The notes: generated from the sequence alone by a model not told the origin. A stretch of DNA of 64,000 nt from Gp13-AA77 sp036521995 (GCA_036521995.1 DATDGR010000188.1:34310-98309); one strand, 5' to 3'. Positions 18,035-27,857 are shown, counted from the stretch's first letter. A program made the numbers and translations.

Positions 18035-18238
18035 GGCGGTTGCGCAAACCCGCGTTTTTCGGGGTTAGACTATGGGGGCTTAGAGAGCCTGAACCGATGA
18101 CGGGCAGAGGAGGGTCGGCCATGCGACTGAAACCGAAGTGGAATCGCGGAGCTTTCTGGCCACCTGGGCAGCCGCTTGGTCTTCATGGCCAAAGGCACAA
18201 ATAATCCTTCAGAAAAAAGGTAACAGTTAATTGCTGCA

Positions 18239-19228
18239 ATGAAGGCGATTGTATACACAGAATACGGACCACCGGATGTGCTGGAGCTCAAGGAGGTAGC
18301 AACACCTACGCCGGCGGACGATGAGGTCCTCATAAAGCTTTACGCGGCATCCGTAAATCCACTGGACTGGCACCTCATGAGGGGCGCGCCGTACCTCCTT
18401 CGCATACAGGCCGGGCTGCGCAAGCCAAAGGACACACGACTCGGCGTTGACGTGGCCGGCCAGGTTGAAGCGGTCGGCAGGAACGTAACTCAGTTCAAAT
18501 CAGGCGACCGGGTGTTCGGCGCGTGCCGTGGGGCCTTTGCCGAGTATGTGTGCGCCGTTGAAGATAAGTTGGCGCTGAAGCCAGCCGGCCTATCGTTCGA
18601 GGATGCCGCAGCCGTACCTGTGGCGGCAATCACCGCCCTTCAAGGCCTTCGTGACCAGGGACGCATCCGGCGAGGCCACAAGGTTCTGGTTGATGGCGCG
18701 TCGGGTGGTGTGGGTACCTTTGCGGTCCAGATCGCCAAATCGTTCGGGGCTGAAATCACCGCCGTTTGCAGCACGAGGAATGTGGACACGGCGCGATCGA
18801 TTGGCGCAGACCATGTGATTGATTACACTCAAGAAGATTTCACCGAGAGTGGGCAGCCTTACGATCTGATCATAGCTGCGAACGCCTATCATTCGATTTT
18901 CGATTACCGGCGTGCGCTGAGTCAGGACGGAATTTATGTCATGGCCGGAGGTGGCGTGGTTCAAATGCTTCAAACCATGTTACTGGGGCCATTACTTTCA
19001 CGGGTTGGACGCAAGAAGATGTCGTTCTTTCTTGCGAAGATAAACCAGACGGATTTGGTTCTTCTGAAAGGTCTTCTTGAAGCCCGAAAAGTTGTACCGG
19101 TCATCGATCGACGTTATCCGTTAAGCGAGGTGGCTGAAGCTCTCCGTTATCTTGAAGAAGGACACGCGCGAGGGAAGGTCGTGATAACCGTTCAAACACA
19201 AGTAAAGCCGGCTTCCCGAATCGAGTGA
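18239..19228 (+). CDS. Zinc-free MDR family NAD(P)H quinone oxidoreductase/alcohol dehydrogenase-like protein
   Basis: A 329-aa medium-chain dehydrogenase/reductase. The GroES-like N-terminal domain (about 1-125) contains GVDVAGQVEAVGRN, and the Rossmann domain (about 126-260) has LVDGASGGVGTFAVQIAKSF, the NADPH-binding AxxGGVG loop of quinone oxidoreductase-type members. The cysteine ligands of zinc alcohol dehydrogenases are absent. Substrate unknown. The ATG at 18239 lacks a clear Shine-Dalgarno (GGTAAC 14 bases before). It is followed by nearly 950 bases without a gene. Confidence 0.88.
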   Translation: MKAIVYTEYGPPDVLELKEVATPTPADDEVLIKLYAASVNPLDWHLMRGAPYLLRIQAGLRKPKDTRLGVDVAGQVEAVGRNVTQFKSGDRVFGACRGAFAEYVCAVEDKLALKPAGLSFEDAAAVPVAAITALQGLRDQGRIRRGHKVLVDGASGGVGTFAVQIAKSFGAEITAVCSTRNVDTARSIGADHVIDYTQEDFTESGQPYDLIIAANAYHSIFDYRRALSQDGIYVMAGGGVVQMLQTMLLGPLLSRVGRKKMSFFLAKINQTDLVLLKGLLEARKVVPVIDRRYPLSEVAEALRYLEEGHARGKVVITVQTQVKPASRIE

Positions 19229-20177
19229 ATTGCCGTTGAAAGCAAAGGCATCTCTCGCCGGAGGCGCCAAGACGCGGACGTCGTAGGCCGTGCGGTTTGA
19301 CCCGACAGTCTCCGTGGCGCAAGCGCGTCAGGCTGCCATTGCTACTTGACACACTTCCATTACTCATGATACATAAACCCATGAAGAAACGAAGATGGCC
19401 GAGCCAGGACGCTCGCGTGGGCTGCTCAGTTCTGACTTACGCGGACCCTCGCAGGCTTCTTAGCAATCTGTCTGGTCGACTGCTAGGTGCTCAATTTCAT
19501 AGGTTCGGTTGCGTATTTCACGGCTGGCAAACGAGGCCCGTTAGGGCCGACATCATTTGGCCCACAGCGAAAGCCTTGGGATCGAGGAGCGTCGATAGAT
19601 GCTACCCTGTCCGGTTACGTAACATCATCCCTGAGGCGGGCAGAATGACGTTCAAAGCCAGTATGTCGAGGATACTAAGGGAGTTACTAATATGTCTCTC
19701 GGGCCGGCAACCGTCCAGGATCTCCGGCGACAATCGCGAGGCTGTCCTTAACGAGACTGGAAAATCTCGATGACGTTCAAAGCCACGATGTGTAACGAAA
19801 CAAAGGTGGTTACAAATATGTCTCTGAGCCCCAACCGCGCCTCGTCGTCCAGAAACCCGGGGAGGTTACACGTTACAGGTAACCGTCCGCAGCGAAGGCG
19901 CGGCGTGTCAAGGCATTTGGGAAGAATGCAACCCTAACCCTAAGCCCATTGACGGCGGCCGGACTGCGATGTTATAAAGGCCAATCTTGCGGCTTGTTAC
20001 GCGCGCCTTCGAGGGGACCCTCGTCAAGACCCACACCTGGCCGGCAACTGCACTCTTGCAGCCTGGCTGTTGACTGGAAGCCCGGGGAGCCGAATCGGAT
20101 ACGGCACACTCGCGCCGCGGAACAGCCGCGCGGCCCGGAGCGGTCCACGCTCGAATGGCGGATGAGAAAGGATAACG
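19229..20177. other. 949-base gap with imperfect direct repeats
   Basis: No supportable gene. The one long plus-strand frame (19297-19773) has no recognisable domain and poor codon use. The gap holds an imperfect direct repeat of about 60 bases beginning ATGACGTTCAAAGCCA at 19645 and ATGACGTTCAAAGCCACG at 19770 and ending in ATATGTCTCT, and an inverted GGTTAC...GTAACC at about 19865-19884. The promoter of the pyrophosphatase gene should lie near its right end. Confidence 0.6.
19645..19826. repeat. Imperfect direct repeat, offset 125-126 bp
   Basis: Copy 1 at 19645-19700 and copy 2 at 19770-19826 share ATGACGTTCAAAGCCA at the left end, a middle with GGTTAC/AGTTAC-like steps and ATATGTCTCT at the right end. 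The centre of each copy has diverged. Function unknown; it could be a decayed duplicated mobile-element end or a pair of protein-binding sites. Confidence 0.55.
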
Positions 20178-22742
20178 ATGAATTACGACTTGGCCAGGGC
20201 TTTGCCCACGATCCTTCTTGGAATCAGCCTGTTGTGGCTGCTGTTGGCGCCGTCGATGGCGGCCTTGCGAGCCCAGTGGACGTTGCTCATGAGCACCTGG
20301 TGCAGGGGACACCGGATCGCCAGGATTGCCCTCACCGGGGCTGCCCTGACGTTGTTCGGAGCCACTTCAGCTCTCGCCCAGCAGCCCGGAGCCGAAGCGG
20401 AAGCCGGCGAAGCCAGTCTGAAGGTTCCTGACCTCTCGCAGGCCCAGTTTCTCGGCGTCGACGGGCACAAGCTGCTCCTCATCGGGATCGTGTTCTGCGT
20501 CTTGGGACTGCTCTTTGGGCTGGTGATTTACAGCCGGCTGAAGAACATGCCCGTCCACCAGTCGATGAGGGAGATGTCCCAACTGATTTGGGAAACCTGC
20601 AAGACGTACCTGGTGACGCAGGGCAAGTTCCTGATGCTGCTCTGGATCTTCATCGCCGCCATTATTCTGCTGTACTTTGGCGTGCTGCTTCACTATGAGG
20701 CCACGCGGGTGATCGTTATCCTGCTGTTCAGCGTGGTGGGGATTTGCGGCAGCTATGGAGTGGCTTGGTTCGGTATCCGGGTGAACACTTTCGCGAACTC
20801 CCGCACGGCCTTCGCCAGCCTTCGGGGCAAGCCGTTCCCGGTCTACCAGATTCCTATTGAGGCGGGCATGAGTGTGGGCATGATGCTGATCAGCGTCGAG
20901 CTCCTGATGATGCTGATTATCCTGCTTTTCATTCCGGGCGATTATGCCGGCCCATGCTTCATCGGATTCGCCATCGGCGAGTCGCTGGGTGCGGCCGCGC
21001 TCCGCATCGCGGGCGGCATTTTCACCAAGATCGCCGATATCGGCTCCGACCTGATGAAGATCGTCTTCAAGATCAAAGAGGACGACGCGCGCAATCCGGG
21101 CGTGATCGCGGACTGCACTGGCGACAACGCCGGCGATTCGGTAGGACCCAGTGCCGACGGCTTTGAAACCTACGGCGTGACGGGCGTGGCGCTCATCACC
21201 TTCATTTTGCTGGGCGTGAGCAACCCCATGGTGCAGGTGCAATTGCTGGTTTGGATCTTCGTCATTCGCGTCATCATGCTGATTGCCGCTGCGGCGGCCT
21301 ACTTCATCAACAGCGTCATCGCCAAGGCGCGGTTCGGCAACGTCGACAAGATGAACTTCGAGGCGCCGCTGACCTCGCTGGTCTGGATCACTTCGCTGGT
21401 GTCGATCGGCCTCACCTACCTGGTCTCCTCGATGATCATCCCCGACCTGGGCGGCGATACCACCCTGTGGTGGAAGCTCTCGACCATTGTCTCCTGCGGG
21501 ACGCTGGCCGGCGCCCTTATCCCGGAACTGGTGAAGGTCTTTACCTCCACGGAATCCCGGCACGTCAAGGAAGTGGTGGCTTCGGCCAAGGAAGGCGGGG
21601 CGTCGCTGGACATCCTGTCCGGCTTCGTCGCCGGGAACTTCTCCGCCTATTACCTGGGATTGACCATGGTTTCGCTGATGGCGATCGGGTCCTGGGTCAG
21701 CTTGAACGGCGGCCTGGGCAGCATCATGCTGGCCGCCCCTGTTTTCGCTTTTGGCCTGGTGGCTTTCGGCTTCCTAGGCATGGGTCCGGTGACGATCGCG
21801 GTGGACTCCTACGGGCCCGTGACCGACAATGCGCAGTCGATTTACGAGCTTTCGCTGATCGAACAGGTGCCGAACGTCCAGCAGGAATTGAAGAGAGACT
21901 TCAACCTGGACAACGTCAATTTCGAACACGCCAAAGAGATGCTGGAGGCCAACGACGGAGCCGGCAACACATTTAAGGCGACCGCCAAGCCGGTATTGAT
22001 CGGCACCGCGGTGGTGGGCGCCACCACCATGATCTTCTCGATCATCATGTTGCTCACCCACGGCCTTACCCAGGACGTGCCTAAGCTATCGCTGCTGCAC
22101 GCGCCTTTTGTGCTGGGCCTGATCTCAGGGGGTGCGATCATCTACTGGTTCACGGGAGCTTCGGCCCAGGCCGTGACCACCGGCGCCTATCGGGCGGTGG
22201 AGTTTATCAAAGCGCATATCGACCTGGAGAATACGGAGAAAGCCTCGGTGGCTGACAGTAAGAAGGTCGTTCAAATCTGCACGCAGTACGCGCAGAAGGG
22301 CATGCTGAACATCTTTATTGCGGTGTTCTTCGCCACCTTGACTTTCGCTTTCATCGAACCGTTCTTCTTTATCGGTTACCTGATTTCGATTGCCACCTTC
22401 GGCCTTTACCAGGCCATCTTCATGGCGAACGCCGGCGGAGCCTGGGACAACGCCAAGAAGATTGTGGAGGTGGAGCTGAAGCAGAAGGGTACTGCTTTGC
22501 ACGACGCCACCGTGGTCGGCGACACGGTGGGCGACCCTTTCAAAGATACGTCTTCCGTGGCCTTGAACCCGATCATCAAGTTCACCACGCTCTTCGGCTT
22601 GCTGGCGGTGGAGCTGGCCGTGAGACTGACCGCCACCAGCGGCAGTGGCTTGACGCACGCCCTGGCGGTGGCGTTCTTCGCAGTGTCGTTTACCTTTGTT
22701 TACCGCTCCTTTTACGGGATGCGGATCCGGTCCGGAGCGTAG
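20178..22742 (+). CDS. hppA: Membrane-bound ion-translocating pyrophosphatase, divergent type
   Basis: Couples hydrolysis of pyrophosphate to pumping of H+ (or Na+) across the cytoplasmic membrane. The 854-aa protein has about 16 hydrophobic segments. Recognisable active-site motifs are GGIFTKIADIGSDL, EDDARNPGVIAD, DSYGPVTDNAQ, GGAWDNAKK and GDTVGDPFKDTSSVALNP. The loop normally read as DNVGDNVGD is here DCTGDNAGDSVGPSADGFETY, so this is a divergent branch. The K+-dependence position in GNTFKAT is lysine, which in the family marks K+-independent enzymes. About 110 N-terminal residues, including a hydrophobic stretch and an Ala/Glu linker, precede the conserved core. ATG at 20178 follows GAAAGGA. 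Confidence 0.93.
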   Translation: MNYDLARALPTILLGISLLWLLLAPSMAALRAQWTLLMSTWCRGHRIARIALTGAALTLFGATSALAQQPGAEAEAGEASLKVPDLSQAQFLGVDGHKLLLIGIVFCVLGLLFGLVIYSRLKNMPVHQSMREMSQLIWETCKTYLVTQGKFLMLLWIFIAAIILLYFGVLLHYEATRVIVILLFSVVGICGSYGVAWFGIRVNTFANSRTAFASLRGKPFPVYQIPIEAGMSVGMMLISVELLMMLIILLFIPGDYAGPCFIGFAIGESLGAAALRIAGGIFTKIADIGSDLMKIVFKIKEDDARNPGVIADCTGDNAGDSVGPSADGFETYGVTGVALITFILLGVSNPMVQVQLLVWIFVIRVIMLIAAAAAYFINSVIAKARFGNVDKMNFEAPLTSLVWITSLVSIGLTYLVSSMIIPDLGGDTTLWWKLSTIVSCGTLAGALIPELVKVFTSTESRHVKEVVASAKEGGASLDILSGFVAGNFSAYYLGLTMVSLMAIGSWVSLNGGLGSIMLAAPVFAFGLVAFGFLGMGPVTIAVDSYGPVTDNAQSIYELSLIEQVPNVQQELKRDFNLDNVNFEHAKEMLEANDGAGNTFKATAKPVLIGTAVVGATTMIFSIIMLLTHGLTQDVPKLSLLHAPFVLGLISGGAIIYWFTGASAQAVTTGAYRAVEFIKAHIDLENTEKASVADSKKVVQICTQYAQKGMLNIFIAVFFATLTFAFIEPFFFIGYLISIATFGLYQAIFMANAGGAWDNAKKIVEVELKQKGTALHDATVVGDTVGDPFKDTSSVALNPIIKFTTLFGLLAVELAVRLTATSGSGLTHALAVAFFAVSFTFVYRSFYGMRIRSGA

Positions 22743-22862
22743 CTTTGCTGAGGGATTTACGCACTCCCCAACGATGGGTGACCGGTTGACGAGGCTAGAT
22801 TGAGAGCCTCTGGCACACGTTGAGGAAAGCCTCTATGGGGCGGCGAACTTCATCGATGCACC

Positions 22863-23291
22863 TTAGTGACCCCGGGCTGCGTCTTTGATCTTCTTCGCCA
22901 GTTTCTCGATCTTGTCCGCCTTGTCCACCACTTGCAGCGACAGAATATTCTGGTTCGACTTGTCCAGCTCGTCCTGCAGGGACTTGGCAAGGTCGGCCAG
23001 CTCGTCCGCTTGCTGCTTCATCTTTTCATAGTTGGACTTCAGAAGATCACGCTGCTGCTTGGGCGTCAACGGCGGAGTGTTCAGGTCCGGCTGCGAAGGG
23101 TTGCCAGTGGGAGCGTTGGGATTCGAAGGCACGCGCGGCCGCTGATCAACCTGGGCAGTATCCGGCTGAAGTGCAAGCCGCTCGAACACGGGTGCGGCCA
23201 CGGCCGGGCCCGCACGGGGCGGCAGGATGAGTAATCCAGCAACCGCGGCCAGAGCGATGCTTGCAGGGGACAAAAACGGAGATAATGTCAT
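22863..23291 (-). CDS. Secreted helical protein of unknown function
   Basis: A 142-aa hypothetical protein. Residues 1-32 are a signal peptide (AAVAGLLILPP...AVAAP); 45-75 are Pro/Asn/Gln-rich and probably disordered; 76-140 form a charged helix likely to be a coiled coil, with the heptad-like run KMKQQADELADLAKSLQDEL and a Lys-rich end. It resembles small periplasmic coiled-coil proteins but has no named domain that I recognise. It is transcribed alone, convergent with the pyrophosphatase gene. Confidence 0.7.
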   Translation of the reverse strand: MTLSPFLSPASIALAAVAGLLILPPRAGPAVAAPVFERLALQPDTAQVDQRPRVPSNPNAPTGNPSQPDLNTPPLTPKQQRDLLKSNYEKMKQQADELADLAKSLQDELDKSNQNILSLQVVDKADKIEKLAKKIKDAARGH

Positions 23292-23426
23292 GGTCGAATC
23301 TCTCTGAATCCATCGATTCGACCCGCAGCCACGCGCGGCCGGCGGGCCAGAATCCTACCTCCATGTTAGGGTAGCTTGCCACCTGAAGCAATCCGGATGT
23401 GCCCTGTGGGCCGGCAAGGCGAGGGG

Positions 23427-25112
23427 TCAGGATCGTGTGGGCTGCGGCCTTCGATCTCCACCCAGACGGCGCCGCAGAATGGTAAGAAGCTTCTCGATCT
23501 GCGCATTGAATTCCCGGATGCGCAGCAGCTTGGCGAGCAGGGCGGTGAGCGCGAGGCCCACCGAGCTTCCAAGCGCCAGCAACACGAAGGCACCCGCCAT
23601 GGAATGCCAGGGAATGTGGGCTTCCATCCGCTGATTGGCCATGTGGGTTACCCAACCGGCCACCGCAGAAGCGGCCGTGATCTTGAGGAAGAACACCACG
23701 TTGCTTCCTACCGTCCGGCTCTTCAGCTTCAAGTTGAGGAGCACAAACAACACCAACATGAAACCGGCCATGCCCAGCGAGCTCGCGAGGGCGAGGCCAC
23801 GATAGCCGTAGTGATGAACCATATAGGCGTACATCGGCAGACTGGCGAGCGTTACGGCCGTGCCCACGACGGCGGGCGTCCAACTGTTGTGGGTGGCGAA
23901 AAAGCCGCGCGAAAGCAGGTACTGCCCGGCCCAGGCGAACATGCCGATCGCGAACAGCGCCAGAGCCACGCCCGTAGCGTGGAAGTCTGGACCTCGCATC
24001 TTGGTGTGGGCGAACACCAGGTAGACCACGGGCTCGCTCTGCGCGATCAGAAGCGCTGAAACGGGCACCATCATGGCCAGCAGGCCCTTGAGAGCGGCAC
24101 TGAGAGTGTGGTCAAACTCGTCGATCCTCCCTTCGGCGTACATTCGGGCGAGAATAGGGAATGACACCACGCCGACCGCCTGCCCCAGTGAAGTGAGGGG
24201 GACCTGCATGAGAATTTTGGCGTACTGTAGCCAAGTGATCGAGGCTGCCTGTAGGTAAGAGCCGAAGCGGCGGATGATCCAGTTGTCCGTAAAAGTGAGG
24301 GAGAGGGCCAGCATGATGGGCACCGCCAGCTTGAGAAACATCTTGAAGCCGGGATGGCTCAGATTGAGGCTGGCATGGAAGCGCGCCCGCGCGCGCGTGG
24401 CGCCATAGATCTGCAGCAGCAGATTGCCGAGGAGGGCGCCTGCCAGAACGCCCAGTGCGAAGCCCGTCATGCCCTCTCGGTGTGCCAGCGTCCAGCCGCC
24501 GATCACGATGAAGGCGTTGTAGACCACGAGGGCCAACGATGGCACCAGGAATTGATTCTTGGCGTACTGCACGGCCTGAAGGATGCTGCCCAGCACAAAG
24601 CAGATCTGCGCCGGCAGCATCAGGCGGGTAAAGAAGACCACCTTCGCCTTCTCCGCGGCAGGGAAGCCGGGCGCCGTGATATTGACGAGTTGGGGCGCCA
24701 AGATCTCACCGATGCCGACGGCCACGACCAGCAGCAGCGTCATGAAGGTCATCACGGTGGAGAAAACGTGCCAGCCTTCGTCCTCACGGCCCTCAGTCAG
24801 GTACTTGGTAAAGACGGGAATAAAGACGACGCTGAGCGAGGCGCCGGCCAGCAGGTAGTTGAGGAAATCCGGCAAGGTGAAGGCAGCGTAGTAAGCGTCG
24901 GTGGTGGCGTTCGAACCCACCTGGTGGGCCACCGTCCACTCGCGCAGGAAGCCCAGGAAGCGGCTCAAAATAACGCTGGCAGTAACAATGCCGGCGGCTC
25001 CAGCCAGGCGGCCTGCCGTCTCGGCCCGGGGACGCTCGGGCATGTCAACAGAAACTGCGGACACATCGGAGTCCGCCGCCGGTGGAGTGCCACCGGTTCC
25101 GATTTCAGACAA
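23427..25112 (-). CDS. murJ: Lipid II flippase MurJ
   Basis: Flips lipid-linked peptidoglycan precursors to the periplasmic face. A 561-aa MOP/MviN-superfamily protein with about 14 transmembrane helices after a cytoplasmic N-terminal tail of some 35 residues. The N-terminal block SRFLGFLREWTVAHQVG, the DAYYAAFTLPDFL motif and LSVVFIPVF are diagnostic, as are PILARMYAEGR and the RGFFA.H motif in the second half. It lies 111 bases downstream of dnaN in the same direction and may share transcription with the replication genes. Confidence 0.93.
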   Translation of the reverse strand: MSEIGTGGTPPAADSDVSAVSVDMPERPRAETAGRLAGAAGIVTASVILSRFLGFLREWTVAHQVGSNATTDAYYAAFTLPDFLNYLLAGASLSVVFIPVFTKYLTEGREDEGWHVFSTVMTFMTLLLVVAVGIGEILAPQLVNITAPGFPAAEKAKVVFFTRLMLPAQICFVLGSILQAVQYAKNQFLVPSLALVVYNAFIVIGGWTLAHREGMTGFALGVLAGALLGNLLLQIYGATRARARFHASLNLSHPGFKMFLKLAVPIMLALSLTFTDNWIIRRFGSYLQAASITWLQYAKILMQVPLTSLGQAVGVVSFPILARMYAEGRIDEFDHTLSAALKGLLAMMVPVSALLIAQSEPVVYLVFAHTKMRGPDFHATGVALALFAIGMFAWAGQYLLSRGFFATHNSWTPAVVGTAVTLASLPMYAYMVHHYGYRGLALASSLGMAGFMLVLFVLLNLKLKSRTVGSNVVFFLKITAASAVAGWVTHMANQRMEAHIPWHSMAGAFVLLALGSSVGLALTALLAKLLRIREFNAQIEKLLTILRRRLGGDRRPQPTRS

Positions 25113-25223
25113 GCAGGTTTACCCCTCGTGGCTCGCGGGCAGCGACAGGACGTGGACGGTTATGAGATTGGAACGCAACGACACGGCCCGCAGGTTGCAA
25201 CGACGACTTTCGGAGCACACCGA

Positions 25224-26339
25224 TCAAATCCGCATGGGCATCACCACGTAGCGATAGCGATAGGCCTCTTCGCCGACCGGACGGAGTTGGCCGGCGCTCT
25301 GCTCATCCTGCAGCTCCAACCGGATCTTTTCGCTTTCGCCCAGCACGCCCAGAAAGTCAAGGATATACTGATGGTTGAAGCCAATCTCCATGGCCTCATC
25401 CTGGTAGCTGGCGTCGATCCCTTCTTGGGCCTCGCCGTACTCGCCGCTGGTGGAGAATAGCTCCAACTGGCCCTTGTCAAGCCGTAGCCGGACAGCGTGG
25501 GAGCGCTCGTCTGACAGCAGGGCGACGCGCCTCAGCGCCGCCGTGAAGGCTTCTTTATCGAGCTCGGCCAAGCGTGGTGTCTCCTTGGGCAGGACGGCCT
25601 CGTAATTCGGAAATTGCCCCGTGAGCAAGCGTGAGATTAAGATGCGCTCACCCACCGAGAAAAATAGATGGCTGTCGTCTTTTGAAATCTCAACCGGGGC
25701 ATCGTCACTGGTCTGGCTCAGAAGCTTTTCGATCTCAGCCATCGCCTTGCGCGGCACCAGGATCCGCAACTCGTTACTTAAGCCCCCTACCTTCACATCG
25801 TGCTCCACCAGCGCCAAGCGGTGGCCGTCTGTGGCCACCATGGTGGCGGTTTCCGGCTTGAGAAGAAGCAGGGCTCCGTTCAGCGTGTAGCGCGACTCCT
25901 CACTTGAAACGGCAAAGGCCGTCCGCCGGATCAGTGTGGCCAGAGCCGCTCCTGGAATCGACGCCAGTGATGCCGGTACCTGAGGCAGGGCGGGAAAGTT
26001 ATCCCGGGCCATACCCACCAACTTGAAGGATGACCGCTCACAGTTGAGCTGCACCCAGTGGTTCTCCAGGATCTTGAAGCGAACGTCAGCTTCCGGTAAA
26101 GAGCGGACAATCTCAACCAGTCGCCGCGCCGGAACCGTGCCGGCTCCGTCCTTTTTGATCTTGGCTGGACACTTTGACGAGATGCCGAGTTCGAGATCTG
26201 TCGCGCTCAAGCGGATATACCCATCGCCTGCCTCAAGCAGGAGGTTCGAAAGGATGGGAATGGTAGCCTTCTTCTCCACTACACCTTGAGCCAGATCTAG
26301 TTCTCTCAGCAATTCGGACTTCTTCGCTGAAAACTCCAT
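25224..26339 (-). CDS. dnaN: DNA polymerase III beta subunit (sliding clamp)
   Basis: The ring-shaped processivity clamp of the replicative polymerase. The 371-aa length and three-domain layout (about 1-120, 130-248, 250-371) are standard. Typical segments are EKKATIPILSNLLLEA near the N terminus, SSEESRYTLNGALLLL, ATDGHRLALVEH, LTGQFPNYEAVLP, and the C terminus YRYVVMPMRI, where the conserved VMPMR(L/I) ending contributes to the partner-binding pocket. It follows dnaA on the same strand after a 195-base gap. Confidence 0.97.
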   Translation of the reverse strand: MEFSAKKSELLRELDLAQGVVEKKATIPILSNLLLEAGDGYIRLSATDLELGISSKCPAKIKKDGAGTVPARRLVEIVRSLPEADVRFKILENHWVQLNCERSSFKLVGMARDNFPALPQVPASLASIPGAALATLIRRTAFAVSSEESRYTLNGALLLLKPETATMVATDGHRLALVEHDVKVGGLSNELRILVPRKAMAEIEKLLSQTSDDAPVEISKDDSHLFFSVGERILISRLLTGQFPNYEAVLPKETPRLAELDKEAFTAALRRVALLSDERSHAVRLRLDKGQLELFSTSGEYGEAQEGIDASYQDEAMEIGFNHQYILDFLGVLGESEKIRLELQDEQSAGQLRPVGEEAYRYRYVVMPMRI

Positions 26340-26534
26340 AAGAAACTCTCTATTTCAATATAGTAGTCGTAGAACCTGTGAATTTCTGAAAAAACAAAAC
26401 CCCCGGTGAGCCGACGTCTTTTAGCAGCTATTCTCTGTGGATCAGAAGAGCCCCGTGTAGTGAATTACTCCCGAACTTCTCAACTGCCAGGAGCAGCCAC
26501 ACTTTTTCAAACCAGCAGGCTCTGAAAAACGATC
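26340..26534. other. dnaA-dnaN intergenic region, candidate origin element
   Basis: This 195-base gap is much richer in A+T than its surroundings and contains TGTGGATCA at 26436-26444, one mismatch from the DnaA box TGTGGATAA, and a weaker TGTGAATTT at 26377-26385. Two boxes are few for an origin, and no 13-mer array is clear. An oriC or part of one here is possible but unproven; the dnaN promoter should also lie here. Confidence 0.35.
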
Positions 26535-27857
26535 CTAAGCTGACTTCAGTCCATCAGCAAGCCTGTTGATAAGCTTGTCTAAATCACGGTTCGCTTCGCG
26601 CTCCTTCTCGATTTTGCGAATGGAATGCAAAACCGTGGTGTGATGCTTGCCCCCGAATTCCCTGCCGATCTGCGGCAGGGACGCCGGCGTCAGGTGTTTG
26701 GCGAGGTACATCGCAACCTGGCGCGGATGTGAGATCGCCGGGCTGTTGTTTCTCGACTTCAACTGGACGAGCGTCAGGGAGTACTCATGACAGACCATGC
26801 GCTGGATGTGTTCGATGGTCACACGCCGGTCATCGAGGTTGACGATGTTCTTAAGCACTTGGTGCGCCATGGTGATGTCGATCTGGGCTCCGGTTAGGGA
26901 GGCGTAGGCTACCAGACGGGTGAGCGCGCCTTCAAGATCGCGAATATTGGCCTTGATCTTGCTAGCCACAAACTCGGCCACGGCAGGCGGCAAGGCAATC
27001 TTGTAAGTCTCGGCCTTCTTGGCCAGAATGGCCAGCTTGGTCTCCAGGTCGGGTGCATGCAGGTCAGCGGTGAGGCCCCAGGCGAAGCGCGAGCGCAACC
27101 TCTCCTCCACCCCAGGGATGTCGCGCGCCGGGCAGTCGCTCGAGATAATCACCTGTTTCTGCGCCTCGTAAAGGGCGTTGAAGGTGTGGAAAAACTCCTC
27201 CTGTGTGCGCTCCTTGCCGCCCAGAAACTCGATATCATCCATCAGCAGCACGTCCACGTTGCGATACTTATCGCGGAACGTGACCATGCGGTCGTAGCGC
27301 AGAGAATTGATGACCTCATTCGTAAACCCCTCGCAGGAGACATAGGCCAGGCGGGCTTCTTTCGAGTTCTGCTTGATGTGGTGCCCGATGGCCTGCATCA
27401 AGTGGGTCTTGCCGAGGCCCACTCCGCCATAGAGGAAGAGCGGATTGTAAGCTTTGGAGGGAGCCTGGGCCACGGCGCGGGCGGCGGCGTGGGCGAACTG
27501 GTTACAGGAACCCACGACAAAGGTGTCAAAGGTGTAGCGTGGATTCAACTGGTGCGAGGTGGAGTCGAAGTCGAGCTTGCCTTGCACAGCCTTGGGCGTT
27601 ACGGGGACCGGCCGGGACCCGTTCTCGGGGAAAACGTAGCGGACCTCGCGAAAGGGCAATTTTAAGCGCTCCATGGCCTCGCGCACCAGCGCGCTGTAGT
27701 TCTCCTGAATCCACTCCTGGAACTCGCGATTCGGCACCTGGACGTAAAGCGTGGGTCCGGAAGCCTGACCAAGGCGCGTGGGACGCAACCAGGTGAGGTA
27801 GCTCTGCGGGTTGACCTTGTTCTTGAGATAACCGAGTATTTCTTGCCAGGCGTTCAT
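26535..27857 (-). CDS. dnaA: Chromosomal replication initiator protein DnaA
   Basis: Binds DnaA boxes and opens the origin. At 440 aa it has the four usual domains: N-terminal domain I (about 1-80, ending FPEN), a short linker, an AAA+ domain with Walker A GGVGLGKTHLMQAIG, Walker B LLMDDIEFL and sensor LRSRFAWGL, and a C-terminal DNA-binding domain with the signature REFGGKHHTTVLHSIRKIE. The ATG is at 27857. dnaN and murJ follow in the same direction; the right-hand neighbour is divergent. Confidence 0.97.
   Translation of the reverse strand: MNAWQEILGYLKNKVNPQSYLTWLRPTRLGQASGPTLYVQVPNREFQEWIQENYSALVREAMERLKLPFREVRYVFPENGSRPVPVTPKAVQGKLDFDSTSHQLNPRYTFDTFVVGSCNQFAHAAARAVAQAPSKAYNPLFLYGGVGLGKTHLMQAIGHHIKQNSKEARLAYVSCEGFTNEVINSLRYDRMVTFRDKYRNVDVLLMDDIEFLGGKERTQEEFFHTFNALYEAQKQVIISSDCPARDIPGVEERLRSRFAWGLTADLHAPDLETKLAILAKKAETYKIALPPAVAEFVASKIKANIRDLEGALTRLVAYASLTGAQIDITMAHQVLKNIVNLDDRRVTIEHIQRMVCHEYSLTLVQLKSRNNSPAISHPRQVAMYLAKHLTPASLPQIGREFGGKHHTTVLHSIRKIEKEREANRDLDKLINRLADGLKSA

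Noticed and set aside
19297..19773. 158-aa plus-strand frame in the gap before the pyrophosphatase
   Set aside because: Covers one copy of the imperfect repeat, Arg/Ser-rich, no domain or ribosome site.
20367..21563. 398-aa open frame opposite the pyrophosphatase gene
   Set aside because: His/Asp/Gln-rich antisense translation of membrane-helix codons; typical shadow.
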